NCBI RefSeq assembly: GCF_004323185.1
Contig: NZ_NAPS01000010.1
Span: 1 to 35,365, forward strand
Source of the DNA: Westiellopsis prolifica IICB1
GTDB taxonomy: Bacteria > Cyanobacteriota > Cyanobacteriia > Cyanobacteriales > Nostocaceae
Reading direction: 5' to 3'
DNA length: 35,365 nucleotides
Part shown: one piece after another, positions 1-6,684 of the stretch
How the letters are laid out: each line of letters starts with the position of its first letter
How positions within the stretch are numbered: the stretch's first letter is position 1
Position numbers and translations under genes: made by a program
Notes under the pieces: model-generated
What the model was told of the DNA's origin: nothing
The model's input: the letters and a program-made list of their open reading frames with translations, nothing else
Database searches by the model: none

Positions 1-312
1 CATCTAAGTAACTGGGCTGAATTTCTCTCGTGGATGAGTGCGGGTGTTGCAGTTGCTTTTGTAGTCCAAATAGCCCCCAAGTTGCTTTTGATTTATCCAA
101 TCGCTTTTATACTGACCATCACTTATTTCGTTAGTAATATTCCTCACAATAAAACAGCTAGTTTATTGCGTATTGCTGCTGTCTTCTGCTCACTGTTTGG
201 CTTTTGGAATTTGGTTTGGCTCTACAGAGATACCGTGTCAGCCGTTGTTGTTGGAGCGATCGCATTAATCATTGTTGGGGGAGGGTATGTGCTGTGGCTG
301 AAACTACGTTAA
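1..312 (+). CDS. Small membrane protein, 5' end outside window
   Basis: The reading frame is open from the window edge; an ATG at 34 is the first internal methionine, but codons before it are also open, so the gene may start upstream. From the ATG there are 92 residues, almost all in three hydrophobic stretches (about 5-25, 43-65 and 67-88), so this is an integral membrane protein. I do not recognise a family. Its last 19 bases overlap the next gene, whose GTG at 294 lies behind a GGGGGAGG Shine-Dalgarno, so the two are probably translationally coupled. The real N-terminus is uncertain. Confidence 0.6.
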   Translation, partial: HLSNWAEFLSWMSAGVAVAFVVQIAPKLLLIYPIAFILTITYFVSNIPHNKTASLLRIAAVFCSLFGFWNLVWLYRDTVSAVVVGAIALIIVGGGYVLWLKLR

Positions 313-1100
313 AAATTAGCTATAAAGAATTAGCCCTTGGCAGTTTTACTGTGGGTTTAGTGAGTCTGGGGCTAGCAATACCAGGTTATTTAAAGGATTG
401 GCGTGAGTATCGAATTTGTGAAGATTATTTTGGTATTACCACTTGTCAGAACAGGGCTTACACAATAGAAAATCCAGAGCAACCAAGGGTAGAACCAACA
501 AAAATTTACTTTAACGAGGCTCTTACAAAAATTTTGGGGATAACAATAGCCTGTGCTGCTTTCCCTTTAGCTGGGTACGCAGCCAGAGAAATGGCTTCAA
601 TCAGCGAATACAACGAGACTGTGGAGGCAATTAACAAGACTGCCCAGTTGCAATCCTTAACACAGGAACAAACAATTGATTTAAAACTAGGTGGTGAAGC
701 CTACGAGGCGATGAAAGCTATTGAGATGGCGGATGTAATTGATAGATTCCGCGAAACTCTCTATATTCCTGTCAGTGCAGAAGACGTAGATGCGGAAATC
801 GAAGCAATCCAGCAGCAGCTAAAGCAAGCTGAAAACCGTAAGGCGCTTGAATTTGAGATTGACGCAACAGCCCAGCCTGATAAACCACAGATAAGCGAAA
901 ACGCTCAAAAGCTGTTTGATTATCTGTTCAGGAAAGAAGCAAGCAAAGACAAGCCAATGAGTGTTAACACTGTCAATAAAAATGGAGTTATTAAAGATGC
1001 GGATGCTGCGATGATTCGTGAGCTTTTTGCAGAACTAGTACTGGCAGAGCTAGCTGGGCTTGATGATGACGGCAACATTTATTTGATGGGATCTAACTAA
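294..1100 (+). CDS. Hypothetical protein with two membrane segments
   Basis: I chose the GTG at 294 because GGGGGAGG lies about 9 bases upstream and because the codons before it (from 204) read as a shadow of the upstream membrane gene. The product is 268 residues. A hydrophobic segment near residues 15-35, then a short cysteine-containing loop (two Cys about 10 apart), then a second hydrophobic segment near 85-105 suggest a hairpin in the membrane. A long soluble charged C-terminal part contains predicted coiled coil (E/Q/K-rich around 160-190) and a final helical section. No catalytic motif is visible. It overlaps the preceding membrane gene, so the two probably form an operon. Function unknown. 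Confidence 0.65.
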   Translation: MAETTLKISYKELALGSFTVGLVSLGLAIPGYLKDWREYRICEDYFGITTCQNRAYTIENPEQPRVEPTKIYFNEALTKILGITIACAAFPLAGYAAREMASISEYNETVEAINKTAQLQSLTQEQTIDLKLGGEAYEAMKAIEMADVIDRFRETLYIPVSAEDVDAEIEAIQQQLKQAENRKALEFEIDATAQPDKPQISENAQKLFDYLFRKEASKDKPMSVNTVNKNGVIKDADAAMIRELFAELVLAELAGLDDDGNIYLMGSN

Positions 1101-1203
1101 ATAAAAAGCGCTTCTGAGGTGTGATAGCAAGTTTCAGGTTTTCATTGTTAGTGGCTATGCCCGAATAATCCTTACAGCTTTAACTGATAAACACAAAGGT
1201 ATT

Positions 1204-1524
1204 TTAGCTATATGTCTTTGCAAGGTATTTCTTGGAGAGAACTGCTCCAAAATTGACGAACAGACAGATGCTTCCTAGTCCCAATAAAATGTATGTGGGA
1301 GCCATAACTACTCCTATCATGAACCAAGCAAATACGTGCAGTATCATTAATAGAGCAAATAAACTAGCAATGAGAGCAGTTTGCCAGATATGAATAGCCG
1401 GACGCTCCAACAGAGTCAAAATTATTGTTGATGAGGTAGCAAGCAGGTTCCCTGGAATTAAAACGGCACAAATGCCAATGCAGTAAGTGCTGGAGAATTC
1501 AGTAAAAGTGTTAAAGTCGAGCAT
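1204..1524 (-). CDS. Small integral membrane protein
   Basis: 106 residues with three hydrophobic stretches (about 15-37, 47-70, 72-95), so a polytopic membrane protein. Its ATG overlaps the stop of the upstream zinc-ribbon gene by one base (TAATG), which points to translational coupling and a shared transcript. I do not recognise the family. No charged catalytic residues stand out within the membrane segments. Confidence 0.6.
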   Translation of the reverse strand: MLDFNTFTEFSSTYCIGICAVLIPGNLLATSSTIILTLLERPAIHIWQTALIASLFALLMILHVFAWFMIGVVMAPTYILLGLGSICLFVNFGAVLSKKYLAKTYS

Positions 1525-1826
1525 TATTTTCTGGCTAAGTTGCTAATTTTATGTGGATGTTTGCTTTGAGATTTTTGCAGAGGCACGGAGCTATGGGAGT
1601 TAGTTATGCACTTAGATATGTCCCAGACTGGCATTTTTTGATAACAATGGCTACAACGCCAGTAAATACCACCATTACTGATATGACGGAGTAAACCGTA
1701 TGAACAGCAAGGGCAACTATGGTAACTCCACATAGAGTTCCAGGTATATGTAGTTGTATTTTCTTGGCTGTCATCAGTTATGGTATGAGTCAGTAACTCT
1801 CTCGATTTATTTGATAGAACTTGCAT
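1524..1826 (-). CDS. Small zinc-ribbon protein (CPCC...CSHC)
   Basis: 100 residues. The centre has CPCC, then about 16 residues later CSHC, followed by a QKMPVW stretch. Four cysteines in two CxxC-type knuckles indicate a zinc ribbon. The core (CPCC-x-x-x-LLRH...YWRCSHCYQKMP) matches a short domain I know from many Nostocales proteins of unknown function, sometimes attached to regulators. The ATG follows GGAGA with a good spacing. The flanks are low complexity and probably disordered. It is co-directional with, and overlaps by one base, the membrane gene downstream. A DNA-, RNA- or protein-binding role is inference only. Confidence 0.65.
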   Translation of the reverse strand: MQVLSNKSRELLTHTITDDSQENTTTYTWNSMWSYHSCPCCSYGLLRHISNGGIYWRCSHCYQKMPVWDISKCITNSHSSVPLQKSQSKHPHKISNLARK

Positions 1827-2006
1827 TTTTTGTCTCCTTGATCATTGATATCCAACCTATTAGGAATGGGAGTTGGGCGTAAAAAACAGGAGCATTTTTA
1901 ATCATAAAATTCCTGATATCCGAAAATTAATTGCCTACCCCTACAAGTCTATTTTTTCTTTGGTGTGATTAGTAAATAGTGTCATAGAGGCATCTCTAAG
2001 CAGGCA

Positions 2007-2279
2007 TTACAAATCACAAGAGGCAGAACTTGCTTGTGATCTAGTAACAGGTGTATTAACTTTCAGGATACGAACTATCCATCTACTACCCAACAGTGCC
2101 TTAATCGCAGATGCTTCTTGAGCGAATGTTTCCATTTCTAAGAGTGCAAACCCTCTTGGCTTACCAGTTTCCTGATTGATGGATAATTGAACAGTTTTTA
2201 CAGAACCATATTTGGAAAATATTTGCTGGAGTTCTTTCTCTTTCACTTCTCCAGATAAGTTAGTGACATAAAGTGACAT
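2007..2279 (-). CDS. RRM-type RNA-binding protein
   Basis: 90 residues forming one RNA recognition motif. RNP2 is LYVTNL at residues 3-8 and RNP1 is RGFALLEM near 43-50, with the usual KELQQIFSKYG helix between them. This is the size and architecture of the cyanobacterial Rbp family, which binds single-stranded RNA and is often cold-induced. RNP1 normally carries aromatic residues (RGFAFVEM); here the second aromatic is replaced by leucine (FALL), which may weaken RNA stacking. There is no glycine-rich tail; the C-terminus is a short S/A-rich stretch. A GGGAA lies just upstream of the ATG. The long non-coding stretch before it (2280-2744) could hold a cold-responsive leader. Confidence 0.9.
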   Translation of the reverse strand: MSLYVTNLSGEVKEKELQQIFSKYGSVKTVQLSINQETGKPRGFALLEMETFAQEASAIKALLGSRWIVRILKVNTPVTRSQASSASCDL

Positions 2280-2744
2280 AAAAATTTCCCGAATTAAGTA
2301 GTGTGAAAAGATTTAGCTCCGGGAACGCGACACAGGCTTATCACATAGCCGAAAATATTTCTCATTAACTCAAACATAACATTGCATTGATAATTATGGT
2401 TGTAAAAATTTTCCGGGTTTTTAGTAAAAATATTTATTGTTATAAACTGTGCTCTGAACTATTTTTGGCTGATAACTCAAGTTAACAAGTTAATTTTCAT
2501 CTAGGGGCTGCTTTACTCATGAGAGAAAATTTAGTACGCATTTTACGCAATATTAGGCATTTCGTCTGTGGTACAAAGATTACTAAAGAGATATATTTTA
2601 ATATTTCTCAATAATTACCCTGAGAAACTCAACTAGTGGAAAGATAAAAGTTATGTGCCTTGGTCTAAAGCGCATAACCGGACATCATCACCAAAAGTTG
2701 CCAAGAAACCTATAGTGAAATTCTCCACAGATTTTTGTTTACAC
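2280..2744. other. Non-coding stretch upstream of the RRM gene
   Basis: No convincing gene. It is very AT-rich, with a TATAAC box on the minus strand near 2440, but I could not pair it with a well-placed -35. A long 5' leader would fit the cold-regulated mRNA leaders known for cyanobacterial rbp genes; this is inference. Confidence 0.4.
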
Positions 2745-2978
2745 TTATCTAGGATGAATGTGTCGTCTAGTTCCCCAGCCAGGATTGACAATGGCTGCCA
2801 AATCTTCATCTGATAATTGACTAATTTCTCTTTCTAGTTCTTCCTCTGAGAAATCATAGCCACTCTCTTTAGCGATCTTAATAAAGGCTTCTGGGTTCTC
2901 TGTTGCATTTAGTCTTTCTTTTAATGCTTGATTTTCCTTCACAGCCTTCAAAAATTGGGCAGCATTTTGCTGTGTCAT
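2745..2978 (-). CDS. Nif11-like leader peptide
   Basis: 77 residues. The N-terminus (MTQQNAAQFLKAVKENQALK), the FIKIAKESGYDFSEEEL segment and the LSDEDLAAIVNPG turn are typical of the Nif11/NHLP leader family, which precedes RiPP cores. The tail after the leader is short: NPGWGTRRHIHPR, rich in Gly, Arg and His, with no Cys and a single Thr. The usual lanthionine-type modification would therefore find no Cys. No modifying enzyme or transporter gene is next to it. AGGAAA lies ahead of the ATG. It may be a stand-alone Nif11 domain protein of unknown job, as found singly in many cyanobacteria. Confidence 0.85.
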   Translation of the reverse strand: MTQQNAAQFLKAVKENQALKERLNATENPEAFIKIAKESGYDFSEEELEREISQLSDEDLAAIVNPGWGTRRHIHPR

Positions 2979-3345
2979 GATAATCTTTCCTGTATTAAAT
3001 ATCAGATTTCAAGCTAGAGCCGATGCAATTAAGAACAACACCTTAATCTATCTTTCTTGCTCTATTCTTAACTTGCACGATTTTTATTTATTAATCTTGT
3101 ACCCTTAGAAAGAACAAATGTGAATCAAAAAACTGACGTTGATACCATCAGCTGAAAATTCTAAAAATTTTGGCTCTTTTGTTGAAATGATATCCAGTAG
3201 TGTAGATAGGGTATAGACATAGTTGATAATTAACCAAGCGCTTGGATTCGAGCGCTCGATATGTTCTGCTTCTCATATATACTGCGTGTAGAAATCAGTG
3301 TAGTTTTAAATACAATCACCTCGACGAGCAAAGGCACTTCCAAAT
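2979..3345. other. Non-coding stretch with two adjacent 12-bp palindromes
   Basis: No gene is convincing here. At 3234-3245 (CCAAGCGCTTGG) and 3248-3259 (TCGAGCGCTCGA) there are two perfect 12-bp palindromes centred on AGCGCT, 14 bp centre to centre. They could be operator or recombinase sites. Confidence 0.5.
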
Positions 3346-3553
3346 AATAAAATGTCCCGCCCTCGCGTTCCCACCCAGGTGGGAACGCTCATCAATCCTT
3401 GGACTCTTGCAAAATATATTTGATAGGGCTTTCACTCGACTGGAAAACTGCGAGCACCTTTATAAATCCAGCGATTGGTACTGTTGTCATATCGAACTAA
3501 CCCAGAAGGCTGGGCTTGTTTTTTATGTCACATCCAAAGCGGGACATTTTATT
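3346..3553. repeat. 208-bp element with 15-bp inverted ends and internal hairpins
   Basis: The ends are perfect 15-bp inverted repeats, AATAAAATGTCCCGC at 3346-3360 and its complement at 3539-3553. Just inside the left end is a perfect 10-bp stem with a CCAG tetraloop (GCGTTCCCAC and GTGGGAACGC, 3365-3388). Near the right end CCCAG-AAGG-CTGGG (3501-3514) is followed by a run of six T, like a weak terminator on the plus strand. It contains no credible protein gene. It is either a MITE-like element or a structured RNA with a closing stem. No clear target duplication is seen. Confidence 0.55.
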
Positions 3554-3702
3554 TTCTGGATCTCCCACATAAGGTTGCTGACTTACATTCCACCCCAACA
3601 GCTGCATAATATACATCAGTATTGGAAAACTCCATTCTGTGTACCGTTCGAGCAGCACTTGCTGTCACTACCATATCTGACTTAAATAGGGAAAAGAAAA
3701 TT

Positions 3703-3791
3703 TGTACAGACGCTGGTATAGATATCAGTACAAACAAAAGCTGATAGTTGACCCTGCCAAAACTGTATAGACGTGGGTGTAGACGTGGTAC
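3703..3791. repeat. Two imperfect direct repeats upstream of the recombinase gene
   Basis: TGTACAGACGCTGGTATAGA at 3703 and TGTATAGACGTGGGTGTAGA at 3764 are imperfect copies with a 61-bp period; both continue to a GTAC about 26-28 bases on. A 7-bp inverted repeat (ACTGTCC at 3929-3935, GGACAGT at 3955-3961) lies closer to the recombinase start. Either could be a recombination or regulatory site for the neighbouring tyrosine recombinase; this is inference. Confidence 0.4.
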
Positions 3792-3974
3792 ATATGGCTA
3801 GTCATTAAGCAAAACTTATCAATCGAGTCAAAGCTAGGATGATTGGGCGATTGAAACATAAGTTTGACTTAACTGACCCAAAAACGGAGTGCTACTTCAC
3901 GAAATCATCGGCTTTTGGGAGAATGATAACTGTCCATTATATACCGTGTAAAGCGGACAGTACAGCAAAGAGTA

Positions 3975-4577
3975 ATGACGACCCAGCCGCCAGGACGTAA
4001 ACCCAACAAGCATTACAGGTCTAGAGAGTACCTTACACCATCTGAGGTGCGATCGCTACTCGATGCTGCACTAAATCGTAAAGCCCGTTATGCTCACCGT
4101 GACTACACGCTGATGTTGATGATGTTCAGACACGGGCTAAGGGTGGGGGAGGCTGTGGGTTCAAAATGTGGGTTGCGCTGGGACGCGGTGATGTGGGGGG
4201 AATGTCAGATTTTCATCACCAGGGAGAAGGGTAGTGACTCTGGGGTGCATCCCTTGAGAAATGATGAGTTAACCTTGCTCAAAGAACTAAGAGAACAATT
4301 CCCTGATAGCAAATATATTTTTGTTTCTGAACGTGGTGAAGTGATGTCCACTGATGCGGTGCGGAAGCTGATTCAGCGATTGGCAGCACAGGCGAGGCTT
4401 GATATTAAAGTTCACTGCCACATGATGCGCCATGCTTGCGGTTATTATCTGGTGAATCAGGGCTACAGTACTAGAGAGATTCAGGACTTTTTGGGACACC
4501 GCGATATCAAACACACTGAAAAATATACCAAGCTGAATGCTCGACGTTTTCTTAATTTTGATTGGGGTGATTTATAA
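3975..4577 (+). CDS. Small tyrosine recombinase (FimB/XerC-like)
   Basis: 200 residues, only the catalytic domain of the phage-integrase family. All active-site residues are visible: Arg56 (HGLRVGEA), Lys85 in the beta-hairpin, His149 and Arg152 (HMMRH), His175 (LGHRD) and the nucleophile Tyr184 (EKYTKL). The N-terminal SAM-like arm-binding domain of XerC/D is absent, so it resembles the short FimB/FimE inversion enzymes. Such enzymes cut at inverted or direct repeats and can invert, resolve or integrate DNA. The upstream 700 bp hold palindromes and repeats that could be its sites. Possible roles are plasmid dimer resolution or a local switch. Confidence 0.9.
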   Translation: MTTQPPGRKPNKHYRSREYLTPSEVRSLLDAALNRKARYAHRDYTLMLMMFRHGLRVGEAVGSKCGLRWDAVMWGECQIFITREKGSDSGVHPLRNDELTLLKELREQFPDSKYIFVSERGEVMSTDAVRKLIQRLAAQARLDIKVHCHMMRHACGYYLVNQGYSTREIQDFLGHRDIKHTEKYTKLNARRFLNFDWGDL

Positions 4578-4781
4578 AATCTCTGGTTATAGCGATCTCT
4601 TGACTTTGCAGCGTTAATTAAAACTTGAGGAAAACAACAGCAACACATTTTTATGTGTAATATATTTTAAACTTTGTCTTAGTTATTGGAAGCGAAGTTT
4701 TAGTACAAAATCTATAACATATATTCATAGTAATTTTGCCTTGAGAGATATTCGTAATTCCTTTCTCATTTGGAGAAAAAA

Positions 4782-5108
4782 ATGGTTATAGAAGCTCCCC
4801 TGTTACGTCTAGATAGGATTTTAAACGCAATAGAACTATCCTTATCAAGTATTACCAATCAATTAGGTCATGAATTAGATCAAAACCTTGCATATAACAT
4901 TAATGCGCGACTGAATCAAGCTAAAAATGAAATATTTCAATCTCGTACAATAATTAATACTATACGTGAGCAAAGCTATAGAGAACTTTATGGAGAAGAA
5001 TATAAAGTAACTCCACTATATCTTCATGATAAGCATGAGATGCTTGAATCAATACATCGCTTACAGAGCCTGTTAACTGAAATTGAAAGTCAACTAACTT
5101 CTAGTTAG
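4782..5108 (+). CDS. Hypothetical helical protein
   Basis: 108 residues from the ATG at 4782, chosen because GGAG lies 6 bases before it; a TTG at 4770 would add four residues but would place the Shine-Dalgarno inside the gene. The sequence is rich in Leu, Ile, Asn and Gln with heptad-like spacing, so it is probably all-helical. There is no membrane segment, no Cys and no recognisable motif. It stands alone between the recombinase gene and an opposing gene. Function unknown. Confidence 0.6.
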   Translation: MVIEAPLLRLDRILNAIELSLSSITNQLGHELDQNLAYNINARLNQAKNEIFQSRTIINTIREQSYRELYGEEYKVTPLYLHDKHEMLESIHRLQSLLTEIESQLTSS

Positions 5109-5174
5109 TAATATGTTAGCAATTATATAAATTGAATTACAAGATTTACAGAGAATTGATTGCAACTAAAAACC

Positions 5175-5894
5175 TCAACTATATTTTTTAAGTAAGCATT
5201 CAACAAAATTCAACAAAACTTCTGCTGCTTCCTTGGATATTTTGCTTTTTTCATTATGTCTTTTTGTTTTTAAAAAAGATAAGATATGCTGATTCCGACT
5301 AGATTTCATAATAATTTGCTCTATTTGCAATTTAATGGATGTAAAAGCCTCCTTGTAAGCATTAATATCTGATATATGTGGAAATTTAGATATTTCTAGT
5401 GGGATATCAATTCCTCTTGTAAGGCTCAAAATTATCCATTGTAGGTATTTTTCGAGACTTTTTTTAAATATTTCTTGCTTCTCTTCTGAATCTAAATCTC
5501 TACCAGGATTACGCAACTCACGACAATTTGCTAAAACGTCCTTAACAGCTTTTTCTATAAAACGATGACGATTATTTTCTAACCATATTCCAGCTTCTTT
5601 CCATACGTCTAAGTCCTTAAATATATCTCTAATTTTTTCAATTTGCTCATCTAAGTAGGTAATGCTTTTGTCAATTTTTCTTTTTAAGAGAGGATCTTCA
5701 ATTGTTTTTGCAAACTCTTTGATCGCTGCACTTATTTCTATAAATATTTTTTCCTGTTCTTTGACGTTTTCTTTAAGCTTTCTTTCTGAATCCTCAGCTT
5801 TGGTATGACTATTTTTAGCTACCACAGCAGCTGCTACAGATCCCACAATGCCTGTAGAACCAGTAATTAAAGCACCAATTACTTCCGCTTCCAT
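5175..5894 (-). CDS. Hypothetical protein, N-terminal Gly/Ala membrane segment plus helical domain
   Basis: 239 residues. The N-terminus (residues 5-27) is a Gly/Ala/Val-rich hydrophobic stretch, either a membrane anchor or a glycine-zipper helix. Residues 30-100 are strongly charged and coiled-coil-like, and the rest is Lys/Leu-rich and helical. No enzyme motif is visible. Base composition is more AT-rich than the par and mob regions. It lies next to the IS1595-derived stub and the NACHT gene, all leftward, within a defence-like block. A role as an adaptor or membrane-acting partner is possible but unproven; I do not recognise the family. Confidence 0.6.
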   Translation of the reverse strand: MEAEVIGALITGSTGIVGSVAAAVVAKNSHTKAEDSERKLKENVKEQEKIFIEISAAIKEFAKTIEDPLLKRKIDKSITYLDEQIEKIRDIFKDLDVWKEAGIWLENNRHRFIEKAVKDVLANCRELRNPGRDLDSEEKQEIFKKSLEKYLQWIILSLTRGIDIPLEISKFPHISDINAYKEAFTSIKLQIEQIIMKSSRNQHILSFLKTKRHNEKSKISKEAAEVLLNFVECLLKKYS

Positions 5895-5997
5895 AAAGAT
5901 TATGTTTTAGCGCATATATTTTTTATACCATAAAATAGGTATTTTAGTCATTTTTAGAAACAGCAACCCTACTATAAATGTCCAGCTTTACGGGGAC

Positions 5998-6025
5998 AAT
6001 TAATATTTTTAACTAAATATTAATT
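5998..6025. repeat. AT-rich inverted repeat over the stop codon of the IS1595-like gene
   Basis: AATTAATATTT at 5998-6008 and its complement at 6015-6025 form an 11-bp stem with a 6-base loop. It overlaps the TAA of the leftward gene. It may be a weak transcript end or mRNA stabiliser; there is no clear U tract. Confidence 0.4.
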
Positions 6026-6394
6026 ATCTTTATGCTTCATGATATTCCTGATTAGTTCTCGCTCTTCAGTCATGGCAGTACGAATGCGAGCAATTAGATA
6101 GCAAGCTGTATTTTTATTGACTCCTACTTGAGATGCGAGTTTACGAACTGTGATTGTTGTTGATGAATTGACGACAAGCTCAATTGCTAAAAACCACTTT
6201 GATAAATCAATATGAGACTTATGAAATAAAGTTCCAACTGTAACACTATATGAATTAAAACAGTTATTACAATGATACCTGCGTTCTTGCTTAATTACCG
6301 TAGAATTACTCGAATCACAGTAGGGACATTTTGGCGTTCCACCCCAACGAATTTTTTCTAAAAATGTAAGGCAATCTTCATGAGTGTGTGTCAT
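6020..6394 (-). CDS. IS1595-type transposase N-terminal fragment (zinc ribbon plus HTH)
   Basis: 124 residues from the ATG at 6394. The zinc ribbon CPYC...CNNC (two CxxC pairs), then the SVTVGTLFHKSHIDLSKWF segment and an HTH (VRKLASQVGVNKNTACYLI) match the N-terminal part of IS1595/ISXO2-like transposases. The whole DDE catalytic domain, which normally brings the protein to about 250-300 residues, is missing, and the gene ends cleanly at a stop. It is therefore either an IS remnant or a domesticated DNA-binding protein. A GTG at 6430 would extend it through a 45-bp palindrome; I prefer the ATG, which lies inside the palindrome's left arm as read on the plus strand. Confidence 0.75.
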   Translation of the reverse strand: MTHTHEDCLTFLEKIRWGGTPKCPYCDSSNSTVIKQERRYHCNNCFNSYSVTVGTLFHKSHIDLSKWFLAIELVVNSSTTITVRKLASQVGVNKNTACYLIARIRTAMTEERELIRNIMKHKDN

Positions 6395-6431
6395 TTTTAA
6401 ACCCAGCGATACTGGGTTTAAAAATGACACA
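6387..6431. repeat. 45-bp near-perfect palindrome covering the start of the IS1595-like gene
   Basis: TGTGTCATTTTTAAACCCAG at 6387-6406 and its exact complement at 6412-6431 are separated by 5 bases. The 20-bp stem would sequester the start codon of the leftward gene in RNA, or form an operator in DNA. It could also be two fused ends of an insertion sequence. Confidence 0.8.
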
Positions 6432-6684
6432 AATTTTTACCTTGCCAGTTATCTAAAGTATTATCTGGCGTTGCTGAATGCAAGTATGCGAACATCTCAA
6501 GCTGGTATTGAGCCGAGGTGCGTGGTCGCACCTCTCAAATCTGAATAAATCAAGCTCTTTAGCGAGAATCAAATTTCGTCGCTTAGTTTTTATGTCGGTT
6601 AATAAGCCAATTACGACATTGAAGTAGGAGAGAAAGCAGTACTTGACTCAATACCTATTAGCTTTTACATTCACCCCATCTAAA
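6432..6684. other. Non-coding stretch with one strong hairpin
   Basis: GAGGTGCG-TGGT-CGCACCTC at 6515-6534 is a perfect 8-bp stem with a tetraloop. A weaker repeat is ATGTCG...CGACAT near 6592-6620. The GGCGTTGCTGAAT string near 6470 resembles cyanobacterial IS ends, so this may be an eroded IS. No gene seen. Confidence 0.4.

Noticed and set aside
3346-3553. Retron-type msr-msd RNA, suggested by the closing inverted repeat
   Set aside because: No reverse transcriptase gene is anywhere near, and no long msd-like stem is seen.
3242-3685. 147-codon open frame on the plus strand
   Set aside because: It runs straight through the 208-bp inverted-repeat element and its hairpins, has no ribosome binding site and reads as non-protein sequence.
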